A DNA stretch of 64,000 bases from Desulfovibrio sp. JY (GCA_021730285.1 CP082962.1:2046001-2110000); one strand, 5' to 3'; shown: positions 51,244-61,647, numbered from the stretch's first letter. Notes: generated by a model not told the origin, from the letters alone. A program made the numbers and translations.

Positions 51244-53793
51244 TCATTCGTTGCGCAGGTAGGGCCAGGCCTTGCCCGACAGGGTGCGCCAAAGCCCGGC
51301 CATGCCGAGCGTCAGCGTCAATCCCGCCGCCGCCCCCACCGTGAGCATCGCCGGCCCGGCGAAAAAGCGAAACGGCAGGTCCATGAAAAAGGCCACAAAG
51401 GCCCAGGCCAGCCCGCCGCCGATGACCAGGGCCATGCACCCGGCCAGCACTCCGAGCAGGGCGTTTTCCCCCAGAAAAACCGCCAGTATGTCCCGCCGCT
51501 TCGCGCCGCAGGCTTTGTAGATGGCCGCTTCGTAGGATTTGCGCCGCATGCCCACGGCCATGGTCTGCAGCAGCACCAGCATGCCCACGGCCAGGGTGGT
51601 TCCGGCCGCGACGCTCACGGCGGCCGCGACCTTGTCCGCCACGCGCAGCACGGCGCTTAGGGCATCGCCGGTGCCGATGGCGGTCACGTTGGAAAACCGT
51701 TTGGTCACGGCGTCAAAAAGCGCTTCGGCCGGATCGCCGGGGCTTTTTTTGTCCACGGAGGCCGTGGCCAGCCAGGTCATGGGAATGCCGTCGAGCGCTC
51801 CGGGCGAGAAGACGAAGACGTAGTTGATGCCGAGCGACAGCCAGTTGATGCGCCGCAGGCTGGCCACCGTGGCCGTGATCTCGCGGCCGAGCGCGTTGAC
51901 CGTCACCGTGTCGCCCAGGGAAAGCCCCAGGCCGGCGGCGATTTTCGCATCCACCGACACCAGCGGCGGCCCGGCATAGTCCTTGGGCCACCAGTGCCCG
52001 GCCACGATATGCGTGCCTTCGGGCATGGTCGTGGCGTAGGTCAGTCCCCGGTCGCCTTGGACGGCCCAACGGGCGTCCGGCTCCACGCGCGCCTCCGCCA
52101 CGGGCGTGCCGTGAAGTCTGGCGATGCGCCCCCGGGCCATGGGCGAGGTCTCGATACGGGTGACGCCCGGCACGGACCGGGCCGTTTGCAGGAACGCCGG
52201 CAACTGGCCCGGCTGGATGTCCACGAAGAAAAAGGCCGGGGCCGTGCGGGGAATGTCCTCGGTGAAGGCGGCGCGGAAATTGGCCTCCACCAGGATCATG
52301 GCGCACAGGGTGGAAAGCCCGAGCCCGAGCGCCGCCAGCACCCGCCCCACCTGGTTGTCCGGGCGGGAGACGGCGCGAAGGGCCAGTCCCCGGATTCCGG
52401 GCCGGCGGGGGATGCGCCCGGCCAGAAAGACCGCCAGTCTGGCGAAAAGCCAAAACAGGGCCGTTGCCGCGACGGCCGCCGCAACGAAGCCCAGCCCCAG
52501 GCGCCGGTCCGGGGTGGAGGCCACGGCCAGGGCGAACAGCCCGGCCAGGCAGACAAGGCCCGGCAGCCGGGCGGCCAGTCCGAGATGCGGGCGATCCGGG
52601 GCGTCGTAGCCGCGAAAAAGAAGCAGGGGCGGCACGTGCCCGGCGGCGGCCAGCTGGGGCAGGGAAAAGGCCAGGGCGGTCAGCGCCCCGCAGGCTCCGG
52701 CCAGCCCCAGCGCCCCGGGATAGGGGCCTGGCGGGAAACGCACCGGCACAAGCGTGCCGAGAAGCGGACCGAGCGCGACCGGAACCATGGCCCCGACGAG
52801 CAGGCCCACGGCGATGCCGCAGGCGGCCTGCCCCGCGATCACCAGGAGATAGGTGGTCACGATCAGCCGGCGGGGCGCGCCCAGGCATTTCATGGCCGCG
52901 ATGGAGGCCGTGCGGCCGTCGAGGTAGCCGGAGACGGCCTGGGAGATGCCGATGCCGCCCAAAAGCAGCGCGGCAAGGCCGACAAGGGCGGTGATGGCGG
53001 CCAGCCGGTCCATGAAGCGCGTGAGCCCCGGCTGGGCCGCGGCGGCGTCGCGCAACCGCCAGTCGGCCGTGGGAAACTCCCGGCGCAGGGCGGCCATGGC
53101 GCTTTTGGCCGATCCCCCGGCCGGAAGCCGCAGACGGTAGAAGTGGCGGGTGAGGCTCCCCGGGCCGTCCAGGCCGGCGGCGTGCAGGCTGGACGCGGCC
53201 ACGAGCAGGGGCGGTCCCAGGGCGGTCAGGCTGCCGGCGGCATCGGGCGTGCGGTCAAGCACGGCCCGCACGACATAGGCCGCGTCGGCGACGAGGATCG
53301 TATCGCCGACGCCGATCCCGAGGCGTGACAGCAGTTCCGGCGCGACGATTGCGCCGGGCCGGCCGTCCCGAACGGCCAAGGCCCGGGCCAGGGGCATGGC
53401 GGGGCGCAACGCCACGCTGCCGTAGAGCGGATAGGCCGCGTCCACGGCCCGCAGGGTGGCCAGCGTCCGGGGGGCCGGGCCGGCTGTCGCCTGGCGTCGG
53501 GCCATGACCTGCATGGACACGAGGTGGGAGACGCGGCCGAGGCGGGCCAGGGCGGCCTGTTCCTCGGCGCTCGCCGGCCGCTGGGACAGGGCCGCCTCCA
53601 GGTCGCCGCCCAGAAGCGCCGCCGCATCCTCGGTGAGGCCGGCCTCGTAGGAGGCCGCCAGGCTTTTGACCCCGGCCACGGCGGCGACGCCCAGGGCCAG
53701 GCAGGCCAGAAAAACGCCGAAGCCTCGGAAACCGGCCCGCAGTTCCCGCCCGGCCAGACGCAGAGCCAACCCTATCCCATTGGAAAAACGCAT
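51244..53793 (-). CDS. FtsX-family ABC transporter permease (YbbP-like), no ATPase adjacent
   Basis: 849 residues with about ten membrane helices arranged as two FtsX/MacB-type units plus a large periplasmic region. IGISQAVSGYLDGRTASIAAMKCLGAPRR and the C-terminal AVGMRRKSYEAAIYKACGAKRRDILAVFLGENALLG are the repeated FtsX motifs. YbbP-type permeases pair with YbbA-type ATPases; none lies beside this gene. The start is uncertain: AAAGGA is only one base before this ATG, and an ATG at 53817 has no ribosome site. It is convergent with the ZraP-like gene with no gap. Confidence 0.87.
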   Translation of the reverse strand: MRFSNGIGLALRLAGRELRAGFRGFGVFLACLALGVAAVAGVKSLAASYEAGLTEDAAALLGGDLEAALSQRPASAEEQAALARLGRVSHLVSMQVMARRQATAGPAPRTLATLRAVDAAYPLYGSVALRPAMPLARALAVRDGRPGAIVAPELLSRLGIGVGDTILVADAAYVVRAVLDRTPDAAGSLTALGPPLLVAASSLHAAGLDGPGSLTRHFYRLRLPAGGSAKSAMAALRREFPTADWRLRDAAAAQPGLTRFMDRLAAITALVGLAALLLGGIGISQAVSGYLDGRTASIAAMKCLGAPRRLIVTTYLLVIAGQAACGIAVGLLVGAMVPVALGPLLGTLVPVRFPPGPYPGALGLAGACGALTALAFSLPQLAAAGHVPPLLLFRGYDAPDRPHLGLAARLPGLVCLAGLFALAVASTPDRRLGLGFVAAAVAATALFWLFARLAVFLAGRIPRRPGIRGLALRAVSRPDNQVGRVLAALGLGLSTLCAMILVEANFRAAFTEDIPRTAPAFFFVDIQPGQLPAFLQTARSVPGVTRIETSPMARGRIARLHGTPVAEARVEPDARWAVQGDRGLTYATTMPEGTHIVAGHWWPKDYAGPPLVSVDAKIAAGLGLSLGDTVTVNALGREITATVASLRRINWLSLGINYVFVFSPGALDGIPMTWLATASVDKKSPGDPAEALFDAVTKRFSNVTAIGTGDALSAVLRVADKVAAAVSVAAGTTLAVGMLVLLQTMAVGMRRKSYEAAIYKACGAKRRDILAVFLGENALLGVLAGCMALVIGGGLAWAFVAFFMDLPFRFFAGPAMLTVGAAAGLTLTLGMAGLWRTLSGKAWPYLRNE

Positions 53794-53995
53794 GTCCTTT
53801 GCCCTGCCTGTTGCCAGCATTACGGGAGATGGCGAGACGGGGGGGCCGTCTGGAAAAGTACTATTGGCATTGCAACACGTAGCGAAATAAGACAAGTAAT
53901 GAAGATGCGCAGCTTCGAGTGCCCGCGTCCATTGCGGGTGGCGCGGTTTGTAATAGGGTGGGGATTTGGGAAACGCAAGCAACGGGGGAACGAAC

Positions 53996-56026
53996 GTGAA
54001 AAACATGAAACTCGGCGTCAAAATCAGCATCGGCTTCGGACTGTTGATCCTCATTGCCTGCGTGCTCGGCGGCATGGCTGTGGTCAACATGCACGGCGTC
54101 GAAATCCAGTCCACCCGGCTGGCCAAGGAATTCGTTCCGGAAGTCGCCATCGCCAACACGATCGAGCGGGCCGCTTCGCTGGTGATGATGGATATCCGCG
54201 CCTATGGGTATAGTGAAAATAAAAAGGATCTTGAAGCCGGGCTGCGTAATTTCGCCGAACTGAAGCGGGCCCTGGGCGAGGCCAAGGCCCACTCGGAAAA
54301 ATATCCGGACCTGACCAAACTGCGCGAGGATGTGGGCAAGGCCCAGGTCAGGGTGACGGAATACGAAAAACTCATTGCGGATACGTCGTCGCGCCTGGAC
54401 GCCCTGACCTCGGTGCGGCGCACCCTGGATGTGGCCGCCGCCGCGTTTGTGAAAAACACCGGGGAGTACCAGGAAAGCCAGACCAAGGCGTTGCGCGACG
54501 AAATCGCCAGGGGTATGACCGCCGAAGCCTTGCGCGACCGCGCCGACAAGGTGGCCGGCATCGACGGCATCCTCACCCAGGTCACGGCCATCCGGGTCAA
54601 CAACTACCGGGGCCAGCTCTACCGCGATCCGCGCGCCATCGAAGAGGCCATCAAGGAATTTACGCCCCTGGAGCAGGCCGTGGAAACGCTGCGGGGCAAG
54701 ACCCGCGCCGACGCCAACCTGCGGCAACTGACCTCTATCAAGGACGCCGCCGGCAAGTACCGGCAGGCCCTGAGCGACTTCCTGGACAACTACAAGGTGT
54801 TGCAGGAGCTGGCCGCCAAGCGCCTGGAAGCCGGCAACGGCGTGCAGGAAGCGGCCGAGGCCATGGCCAAGGCGGCCCTGGACGCCACCCAGGGTATCGC
54901 CAACGAGGCCGTCGCCAGCCTGTCCACTGCGTCCACGATCATGCTCGGCGGATTGGCCGTGGCCCTCGTGCTCGGCATTCTCATCGCCATTTTCCTGACC
55001 AAGGCCATCACCGGCCCGGTGGTCAAGGGCGTGGACTTCGCCAAGGCCATGGCGGATGGGGACTTCACCCGCCTGCTCGACATCGATCAGAAGGACGAGA
55101 TCGGCATCCTGGCCGCCTCGCTCAACGAGATGGTGAGCAAATTGCGCGAAGTGGTGGCCGAGGTGCAGTCGGCCTCGGAAAACGTGGCCTCCGGGTCGGA
55201 GGAGCTTTCCGCCTCGGCCCAGAGCATGTCCCAGGGCGCCACGGAACAGGCGGCCAGCGTCGAGGAAATCTCGTCGTCCATGGAGCAGATGAGTTCCAAC
55301 ATCAAGCAGAACGCCGAGAACGCCCAGCAGACCCAGTCCATCGCGGTCAAGGCGGCCCAGGACGCCCGTAAGGGCGGCGAAGCCGTGGTGTCGGCCATGG
55401 AGGCCATGAAGAATATCGCCGAAAAGATCTCCATCATCGAGGAGATCGCCCGCCAGACCAACCTGCTGGCGCTCAATGCCGCCATCGAGGCCGCCCGGGC
55501 CGGCGAACACGGCAAGGGCTTCGCCGTCGTGGCGGCCGAGGTGCGCAAACTCGCCGAGCGCAGCGGCTCGGCCGCGGCCGAAATCTCCGAGCTGTCCTCC
55601 TCCAGCGTCCAGGTGGCCGAACGGGCCGGGTCCATGCTGACCAAGATGGTGCCCGACATCCAGCGCACGGCCGACCTGGTGCAGGAGATCGCCGCCGCGA
55701 GCCAGGAGCAGAACTCCGGGGCCGACCAGATCAACAAGGCCATCCAGCAGCTCGACCAGGTGGTGCAGCAAAACGCCTCGGCTTCCGAGGAGATGGCCTC
55801 CACCTCCGAAGAGCTTTCGAGCCAGGCCGAACAGCTCCAAAGCACCATGGCCTTCTTCCGGGTGGACGGCACGGGTCGCCGGCAGGTCCGGACGGTCAAG
55901 GCCCTGCCCGCTTCCGGCGGCCGGCCGGCCGGCAAGACGCCGCCCCATGCGGCCACGGCCAAGACGTCGACCGGCGGGGTCGGCATCAACCTCGACGACA
56001 AGGACGACGATTTCGAGCGGTTTTAG
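53996..56026 (+). CDS. Methyl-accepting chemotaxis protein with helical periplasmic sensor domain
   Basis: 676 residues. TM1 is about 7-30. A 280-residue all-helical periplasmic domain resembling the helical bimodular (HBM) type follows, then TM2 near 310-330, HAMP, and the signalling domain ([38 protein letters not shown]). GTG start chosen after ACGGGGGA; ATG at 54005 is the alternative. The C-terminal tail is acidic ([10 protein letters not shown]), unlike a CheR pentapeptide. Ligand unknown. It is divergent from the FtsX permease. Confidence 0.92.
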   Translation: MKNMKLGVKISIGFGLLILIACVLGGMAVVNMHGVEIQSTRLAKEFVPEVAIANTIERAASLVMMDIRAYGYSENKKDLEAGLRNFAELKRALGEAKAHSEKYPDLTKLREDVGKAQVRVTEYEKLIADTSSRLDALTSVRRTLDVAAAAFVKNTGEYQESQTKALRDEIARGMTAEALRDRADKVAGIDGILTQVTAIRVNNYRGQLYRDPRAIEEAIKEFTPLEQAVETLRGKTRADANLRQLTSIKDAAGKYRQALSDFLDNYKVLQELAAKRLEAGNGVQEAAEAMAKAALDATQGIANEAVASLSTASTIMLGGLAVALVLGILIAIFLTKAITGPVVKGVDFAKAMADGDFTRLLDIDQKDEIGILAASLNEMVSKLREVVAEVQSASENVASGSEELSASAQSMSQGATEQAASVEEISSSMEQMSSNIKQNAENAQQTQSIAVKAAQDARKGGEAVVSAMEAMKNIAEKISIIEEIARQTNLLALNAAIEAARAGEHGKGFAVVAAEVRKLAERSGSAAAEISELSSSSVQVAERAGSMLTKMVPDIQRTADLVQEIAAASQEQNSGADQINKAIQQLDQVVQQNASASEEMASTSEELSSQAEQLQSTMAFFRVDGTGRRQVRTVKALPASGGRPAGKTPPHAATAKTSTGGVGINLDDKDDDFERF

Positions 56027-56034
56027 AGATGGAA

Positions 56035-56100
56035 CTGGGGGAAAACCTTTCTTGCAGAAAGGTTCTTCCCCCAGACCCCCTTTCCAAAGATTTTCAAAGG
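56035..56100 (+). terminator. Dispersed stop-codon-associated hairpin R12, after the chemoreceptor gene
   Basis: CTGGGGGAAAACCTTTC/GAAAGGTTCTTCCCCCAG stem (one mismatch, 56035-56074), then CCCCCTTTCCAAAGATTTTC. It begins eight bases past the stop. Confidence 0.7.
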
Positions 56101-56130
56101 GGTGCTTTGTCGGCGTAATACCCTGACAGT

Positions 56131-56195
56131 TAAGAAATTTAGGAAGGGGAGAGCGCGAGAGGGGAGAACCCTTTTTAAAGGGTTTCCCCTCTCGC
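56131..56195. repeat. Dispersed hairpin R13, in the leader of the aminotransferase gene
   Basis: Nearly identical to R2 and R14 (GCGAGAGGGGAGAACCC stem at 56155-56195). It lies 26 bases before a plus-strand start and in minus-strand polarity without a minus-strand gene to terminate. It is the second positional exception and may sit in the 5' untranslated region. Confidence 0.7.
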
Positions 56196-56221
56196 ATTCT
56201 TCTTTCATATAAGGAGACTTC

Positions 56222-57346
56222 ATGGATCAGGCCCGATTGCGCGAGGAGTTTCCGGTTGTGGCCGAAGCGGTCTATTTCAACCATGCGGCCGTTTCGCCTC
56301 TGCCCGGGCGCGCCTGCGCCGCCGGACAGGCCGTGTACGAGGACAGATGGCGGCGGGGCTCGGCCGATTATTTTCGCTGGCAGGCGGCCGTGGCCGCGGC
56401 CAGGGACGGGGCGGCGCGGCTCCTTGGGACCACGCCCGACCGGGTGGCCTTTACCGGCAACACCTCCCACGGCCTGTCGCTCGTGGCCGCCGGCATCGAC
56501 TGGCGGCCGGGGGACAAGGTGGCCGTGACCTGGCCGGATTTCCCCACCGTTCGTTTTCCCTTCGATAATCTGGCCGGTCGCGGCGTGACCGTGGTGGAGC
56601 TGCCCAAGCACGACGGCCGCCTGGACATGGACGCGGCGCGAAGGCTCATTCCCGGCTGCCGGCTGGTGGCGGCTGCGACGGTGGACTGGACCACGGGCGT
56701 GCGTCTTCCGGCGGAGCCGCTTGGGGCGCTTTGCCGGGAGGCCGGGGCGCTGTATTGCCTGGACGCCATCCAGAGCCTGGGGGCGCTGCCCACGGACGTG
56801 ACCGGGCTGGGCGTGGATTTCCTGGCCGCCGGCTGCCACAAATGGCAACTCGGGCCCATGGGGCTCGGCATCTTCTACGTGGCGCCGCAGGCCGATGCCG
56901 CCCTCGGTACGGTCATGGCCGGCTGGCGCTCCATGCGCGACGCCGAGGAACTCGGCATGACCTTTCGCTTGAAGGACGGGGCCGGCCGTTTCGAGGCCGG
57001 GACCCAGGACATCGCCGGCATCGCCGCGTATGGCGCATCGCTTGCCCTGTTCGAGGAGATCGGCCGGGAAGAGGTCGCCCGCCGCATTTTCGCCATCGTC
57101 GACATCCTGGCCGCCGGGCTCGCCGCGCGGGGGCTGCCCGTGGTCTCGCCCCTGACGCCGGAGGAGCGCTCGGGCATCATCGCCTTTGGCCATCCCGACG
57201 CCCCGGGCCTGTACAAGGCGCTTATGGCCGCGAACGTGGCCGTGTCGTTGCGCGACGGACGCATTCGCCTGTCGCCGCACTGCTACAACGACGCAACGGA
57301 TGCCGAGCGCTTTTTCGCCAGGCTCGACGCCTTTGACGGACGCTGA
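56222..57346 (+). CDS. Class V PLP-dependent aminotransferase/cysteine desulfurase-like enzyme
   Basis: 374 residues. VYFNHAAVSPLPGRA at the N-terminus, TVDWTTGVRLP, DAIQSLGALP with the PLP-contacting aspartate, and the Schiff-base lysine Lys207 in AAGCHKWQLGPMG. No catalytic cysteine loop of a true desulfurase is evident, so an aminotransferase or lyase role is more likely. The start ATG follows AAGGAGACTTC. A hairpin lies just upstream. Confidence 0.88.
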   Translation: MDQARLREEFPVVAEAVYFNHAAVSPLPGRACAAGQAVYEDRWRRGSADYFRWQAAVAAARDGAARLLGTTPDRVAFTGNTSHGLSLVAAGIDWRPGDKVAVTWPDFPTVRFPFDNLAGRGVTVVELPKHDGRLDMDAARRLIPGCRLVAAATVDWTTGVRLPAEPLGALCREAGALYCLDAIQSLGALPTDVTGLGVDFLAAGCHKWQLGPMGLGIFYVAPQADAALGTVMAGWRSMRDAEELGMTFRLKDGAGRFEAGTQDIAGIAAYGASLALFEEIGREEVARRIFAIVDILAAGLAARGLPVVSPLTPEERSGIIAFGHPDAPGLYKALMAANVAVSLRDGRIRLSPHCYNDATDAERFFARLDAFDGR

Positions 57347-57411
57347 GCACAGTTCCTGCGGGAGTTCGACGCCGCGGTGGAGGCCGTGGAGCCATGCCTG
57401 GGATGATCGCC

Positions 57412-57449
57412 AGGCCCGCACCATGATCGAATACGATCAATGCGGGCCT
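57412..57449. terminator. Bidirectional hairpin between convergent genes
   Basis: AGGCCCGCA (57412-57420) pairs with TGCGGGCCT (57441-57449), enclosing GATCG/CGATC. It sits between the aminotransferase stop and the small minus-strand gene. A second short palindrome, CTAGTCGACTAG, spans the stop of that gene (57483-57494). No T run follows. Confidence 0.5.
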
Positions 57450-57482
57450 GACCTTCCCCCCATTTTCGCAATGCGCGCTCTT

Positions 57483-57761
57483 CTAGTCGACTAGAGCATA
57501 AATGAAGATCCGCATCTGTGCGTCTTTTACAGGATGGATGGTCAAGATCACGACGTGCTTGCTGTCGCCTGTTCCGGGCCTCACGTTAAGGCCTTCGAAA
57601 TGCCCGAAGTCCTGGGGGTGTCCAATCGGGTTGAACCAGCACGCTTTTACAGGCCGGCTTCCAAAATCGATAAGGAACTCCTGGCTTTTGCCAACGGGCA
57701 CGACATAGTTGCCCTCGCCTGACCCGCCGGCGACGACGACATTTTTCGTGATGATTTCCAT
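57483..57761 (-). CDS. Small hypothetical protein preceded by an AT-rich region
   Basis: 92 residues starting MEIITKNVVVAGGSGEGNY after AAGGAGAGACATT. The sequence looks beta-rich (QEFLIDFGSRPVKACWFN, KHVVILTIHPVKDAQMRIFIYALVD). No family is recognised. Upstream is the most AT-rich stretch of the window (about 57838-57950), which suggests a recently acquired gene or a strong promoter region. Confidence 0.65.
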   Translation of the reverse strand: MEIITKNVVVAGGSGEGNYVVPVGKSQEFLIDFGSRPVKACWFNPIGHPQDFGHFEGLNVRPGTGDSKHVVILTIHPVKDAQMRIFIYALVD

Positions 57762-58361
57762 AATGTCTCTCCTTGCTGCGTGGGTTGCGGTTTGCATGAG
57801 GCGCCAGGTAGGGGGAATACCGGGCGAGACGAACGAATAATTCCTATTCTATATATAAGTATTATTATATGCAATATATTATTTTCCCCGTCGTATTTCT
57901 TGATTTTCGCTGGAATCGTAGACGTTTTATATAAAAGGCGATCGTAGAAGATGCTTGTCGCGCCCGCCGGGGCACCCGGACGGCAAAGTCCAGCGACCCT
58001 ACTCGAGGGCGCAGGCCGCCCCATCGGGCGCATGAAGTGAGCCTGATCGTCAGGCGACGCGCGGAGATGTGCAAGCGCAGGCGGATGCTCCGCCCGGGGG
58101 ATCAGGCCATGGAACCCGGGATGCGGGGGTTGGACCCGGGAGGTCGGCCGGAGCGTCCCGTTTCGCGCTGGCGCGGCGCAAGACGACGGCGCGCCAGCCG
58201 ATGCGGACGCGACGGTGACAGGGCAGATCCCGGCCCGTCTGTTCGAGGACTTCTTGGAGGAAGAAGTTTGCTTTTCAACTGGTCAGGCAGGAACGCCCGG
58301 AAGGGGAGGGTATCCCTTCCGGGCGACGAAAACGGCTGAGCCGACGCTCTTTCGCGAACGC
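57762..58361. other. Gene-free region with AT-rich island and a GC hairpin
   Basis: Bases 57838-57950 are strongly AT-rich (for example CTATATATAAGTATTATTAT), unlike the rest of the window. The remainder is GC-rich with no protein-like open frame. A perfect 12-bp hairpin, CGCCCGGAAGGG (58294-58305 with 58314-58325), lies 37 bases past the stop of the SLOG-like gene and may be its terminator. Confidence 0.55.
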
Positions 58362-58913
58362 CTAGCCGAACGAGCGGGTGAACAGGTCGGCGATGGCCGC
58401 CTTGCCGGATTCTTCGAGAAACCGGGTGCCGGTGCCGGTGAAATGGGTCTGGGTGATGGTCGGCGCGGCCACCGGGGCCCAGGTGTCGCTCTTCCAGGTG
58501 AACCAGCCGGCCTTTTGCTGGCAGAAGACGAAAAGCGGCTTGTTGCAGATCTTGGCGAATTCCGCGCCCCAGCCTGTGCCGCCCTTGACCGTGCCGTCCT
58601 CCTGGATGCTCCCCACCACGAAAATCTCCAGGCCGGCGTCGACCTGATGCATGATGGTGCGCAGGACCATGCGGATCTGCGGGCCGTTGGAAAATTTGCG
58701 CGCCAGAAGTTTGGACACGTAGGTGAGGCTCACGTCCTTCTTGGCCAGTTCCTCCTGGGTCAGGACGCGGATGCCGCGGGTGCGTTCGATGCGGTGCCCT
58801 TCGAACGTGTAGGTGACTTCCTGGACGCCGTGGCTTTCGGCCTGGCGGCCGAACTCGGCCTCGGCGCCCTGGGCGCCGCCGCTGAAAAGCGTGAAGTTGG
58901 TGGCCTTGGGCAT
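58362..58913 (-). CDS. SLOG-like nucleotide-binding-fold protein
   Basis: 183 residues. FTLFSGGAQGAEAEFGRQAESHG near the N-terminus has the SGGA-x-GA-E loop of YpsA/SLOG-type Rossmannoid domains. Later, VKGGTGWGAEFAKICNKPLFVFCQ supplies the second nucleotide-binding loop (GGTGWGAE). Such domains bind nucleotides or nucleotide-derived signals; some act in effector or defence systems. The start is fixed by AAGGAGTCCCC. No effector domain or partner is fused. The family call rests on these motifs only. Confidence 0.6.
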   Translation of the reverse strand: MPKATNFTLFSGGAQGAEAEFGRQAESHGVQEVTYTFEGHRIERTRGIRVLTQEELAKKDVSLTYVSKLLARKFSNGPQIRMVLRTIMHQVDAGLEIFVVGSIQEDGTVKGGTGWGAEFAKICNKPLFVFCQQKAGWFTWKSDTWAPVAAPTITQTHFTGTGTRFLEESGKAAIADLFTRSFG

Positions 58914-59100
58914 GGGGACTCCTTGGCAGTGTGGTTCCTGTGGCGAGGCAGCGCCGACGCAAGCCGCCCATTTCCGGGCATTGTGCACGTTTTGGCCGGG
59001 CCGCGCAAGAAAAGGACGCGGTTTCCCGCGCCCCGGCCCGAACCTTCGCGTCCCGGCGGCCCGGGCGGTCGCGCCAGCCGGGCCGAAACGGGAAAGAACG

Positions 59101-60633
59101 TTATTCCAACCGCATACGGGTCATGGACGTCTTGAGGTCCGAGGCCAGATGGGCCAGGCTCGTCACGGCGTCGGACGTCTGGGTCATGGACCCGGCGGTA
59201 TCCTCGGCGATGCGGTTGATGTGGTCGGTGGAGCGGTTGATTTCCTCGGAGGTGGCGGACTGCTGTTCGGCGGCTGTGGCGATGCCGCGCACCTGATCCG
59301 AGGTTTTTTCCACGAAATTGAGGATCTGGTGCAGGGCGTCGCCGGCTTCGTGGGCCAGGTTGTCGGCGTCCTCGATGCCCTGGGTGGTCTCGTCGGTGGC
59401 GGACATGTTGCGCCGGGCGCTTTCCTGGATGGCCCGGATGTAGTTGCTCACCTCTTTGGTGGCGGTCATGGTCTTTTCGGCGAGCTTGCGCACCTCGTCG
59501 GCCACCACCGCGAATCCCCGTCCGGCCTCGCCGGCCCGGGCCGCTTCGATGGCGGCATTGAGCGCCAGCAGGTTGGTCTGATCGGCGATATCGGAGATGA
59601 CCTGCATGATCTGGCCGATGCCCTGGGCCTGGCCGCCAAGATCCTGCATTTCGGATTTGAGCCCGGCCGCCTTGACGTTGACCGACTCCATGACGCTTAT
59701 GACCTTGGCCACGAGGTCCGCGCCGGTGGTGGCCATGGCATTGGCCTTGCTGGCCGTCGCGGCGGCGTCCCCGGCGTTTCTGGCCACCTCGAGGATCGTG
59801 GCGTTCATCTCTTCGATGGCCGTGGCCACTTCGGCCGTTCGGGAGCGCTGCTCCTCCATGCCTTCGGTGGACTGGGAAATATGGCTGGTCATCTGCTCGG
59901 CCGCGTCGGCCAGGGACTCGGCCACGGCCGTGGCTTCGGACACGCCCTGGGCGATGCGGTGGTTTTGCTCGGTGATGGTGCGTTCCTTGAGCACCACGCC
60001 CGTGAAGTCGGCCACGGACACGAAGCCGCCGATGAGGTTGTCGTCGAAGTCCAGGATAGGGGTGGAGAAGATGCTGATGTATTTGCGGTTGCCCTTGTGG
60101 GTGTCGAATTCCGTCTTGGAACTCTGGCGGGAGCGTTCGCGGATGGCCTTGTCGGCTATGGTCTCGCGCTCCTCGTTGTAGAAGAAGCGGGAGAAGCTCT
60201 TACCGACGTGGCTTTCCGGCGTGCCGTCGTTTTCCGTCAGGCGCACCATGTGCTGGTTGACCCATTTGATCTTGCCATCTTCCCCGACGATGGCCATGGG
60301 CGTGATGATGTTGCCGAGCATGGCTTCGTCCTTGCTCAGGCGTTCCTTGATGGCCTTTTCATGGGGCAGGATGGATTCGCGCAGGGCATCGGCGCGGAGC
60401 AGGGGGTCGTCTTCCAGTATGCAGTCGAAGGTGGCGGAGGCGACCGAGGCGAACATGCGGGTGATACAGGTAAACATCGTTTCCAGGCGTCCCTGGGCCC
60501 ACAGCAGGAAGCCCGAGACGAGGACGAAGGCAAGCCCCAGGAGACAATAGGAAAGGATACCGCCGGCCAGGGCGCTTGCCACAAGGAGGACGGCGTTGGC
60601 GATAAGGACGGCGAACAGCAACGGACGTTTCAT
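59101..60633 (-). CDS. Methyl-accepting chemotaxis protein with cytoplasmic PAS domain
   Basis: 510 residues. Two closely spaced N-terminal hydrophobic segments (about 4-22 and 25-43) leave almost no periplasmic domain. A PAS domain follows (about 100-205; [22 protein letters not shown], then [23 protein letters not shown]), then the signalling domain ([36 protein letters not shown]). It probably senses an internal or membrane redox or metabolic signal. Start after GGGAGGCATC. No che genes nearby. Confidence 0.92.
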   Translation of the reverse strand: MKRPLLFAVLIANAVLLVASALAGGILSYCLLGLAFVLVSGFLLWAQGRLETMFTCITRMFASVASATFDCILEDDPLLRADALRESILPHEKAIKERLSKDEAMLGNIITPMAIVGEDGKIKWVNQHMVRLTENDGTPESHVGKSFSRFFYNEERETIADKAIRERSRQSSKTEFDTHKGNRKYISIFSTPILDFDDNLIGGFVSVADFTGVVLKERTITEQNHRIAQGVSEATAVAESLADAAEQMTSHISQSTEGMEEQRSRTAEVATAIEEMNATILEVARNAGDAAATASKANAMATTGADLVAKVISVMESVNVKAAGLKSEMQDLGGQAQGIGQIMQVISDIADQTNLLALNAAIEAARAGEAGRGFAVVADEVRKLAEKTMTATKEVSNYIRAIQESARRNMSATDETTQGIEDADNLAHEAGDALHQILNFVEKTSDQVRGIATAAEQQSATSEEINRSTDHINRIAEDTAGSMTQTSDAVTSLAHLASDLKTSMTRMRLE

Positions 60634-60746
60634 GATGCCTCCCGGGAAAAAATGGACAAACATCCGTGGCAGCGGACACGTCGGCCGTAACGTATAATCA
60701 CCCGAACCGCAATAATAAGGGCGCAATTGTAACAGCGCGGACGCGT

Positions 60747-60971
60747 TCAGTAGACGAGGCAGGCGTCCTTGGCGGCGCGTTCCAGGAACAGGCGCACGAG
60801 CGGCGCGGCCATAGGCCGGGCGTCGCCCGGGGCGAAGGCGTCCCGGGGGGCATCCGGTTTGCCGTTCCAGTCGGAAAAGCGCAGCTCCACCACGTTTTCC
60901 CCGGTCTGGCCGGGCAGGACGGCGTCGGACAGGCAGGTCGGGACAAGCCAGGGCTCAGGCCGGCGATGCAT
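60747..60971 (-). CDS. Small hypothetical protein overlapping the fmdE-like gene
   Basis: 74 residues starting [16 protein letters not shown], whose ATG overlaps the last codons of the FmdE-family gene by 17 bases. The sequence [19 protein letters not shown] and [18 protein letters not shown] looks protein-like. GAGGGG lies ten bases upstream. No family is recognised. Co-translation with the FmdE-like gene is likely. Confidence 0.55.
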   Translation of the reverse strand: MHRRPEPWLVPTCLSDAVLPGQTGENVVELRFSDWNGKPDAPRDAFAPGDARPMAAPLVRLFLERAAKDACLVY

Positions 60972-61521
60972 AATAACAGCGCCCCTCGAAGCAGGGCCGG
61001 CAGAGCGTCTCCCCGCCGGAGACAATCTCGCGCCCGTCGAGGACCGATTCACCGCAGCGCGCGCACAGGCAGGCCCGCACCGGCCGGCCGGGCAGGTCCT
61101 CGGGGCGCAGGGGCACGGCAACCGGGGTCAGGCGGAAAAGCGCCTCGTCGGGGATCGTGGCGAGAAGCGCCGGATCGGCGTCCTTGTCCGGGCCGTCCTC
61201 GCGCGCGGCCACGCGCACGGCGGCCCCGGTGCGCAGGTTGACGAAGGTGGCCGCCATCTTGCCGTAATCGAGCACCTTCATGGTGCGCTTGCCGGGCCGG
61301 CAGCCGGTCAGGGCCATGATGGCGTCCGTGGCGCAGCGGTCGATTTCCACGAACACGATCAAATCCTTGCGGTCCGCGCCCTTGGGGTCGGTGATGCCGA
61401 TTTCCCGCAGGCCGGCCATGGTCATGCGGGTGCCGATCCGGATGCCCCGGCAGACGTCGCCGTGAAAGCGGCCCGCCTCTTCGAGCAGACGGGCGTAGGT
61501 CTCGGATTGCGTTGTATCCAT
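60955..61521 (-). CDS. FmdE-family protein with C-terminal zinc ribbon
   Basis: 188 residues. The FmdE core shows FHGDVCRGIRIGTRMTMAGLREIG, VEIDRCATDAIMALTGCRPGKRTMKVLDYGKMAATFVN; the C-terminus has a zinc-ribbon-like C-x2-C...C-x2-C (CARCGESVLDG, LCRPC). FmdE-like proteins occur with molybdenum/tungsten enzymes in many anaerobes that lack methanofuran, where they may handle cofactor or metal. The AOR fragment in this window is far away. Start after GGAGGAAGCGGC. Confidence 0.87.
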   Translation of the reverse strand: MDTTQSETYARLLEEAGRFHGDVCRGIRIGTRMTMAGLREIGITDPKGADRKDLIVFVEIDRCATDAIMALTGCRPGKRTMKVLDYGKMAATFVNLRTGAAVRVAAREDGPDKDADPALLATIPDEALFRLTPVAVPLRPEDLPGRPVRACLCARCGESVLDGREIVSGGETLCRPCFEGRCYYASPA

Positions 61522-61647
61522 GCCGCTTCCTCCCTTGGCGCGTCTTGTCCCAGGGGCGCGGGAAAAAAGCAATCCATCACGGGTGGTTGTAAAATCGTGT
61601 GCCTTGCGTCACGCTCTTCGGCCTCTTCCCAACGTGGATTTCCGGTA

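Noticed and set aside
57483-57494. CTAGTCGACTAG palindrome as an attachment or restriction-linked site
   Set aside because: It is a 12-bp palindrome that spans the stop codon of a gene, and no second copy or integrase was found.
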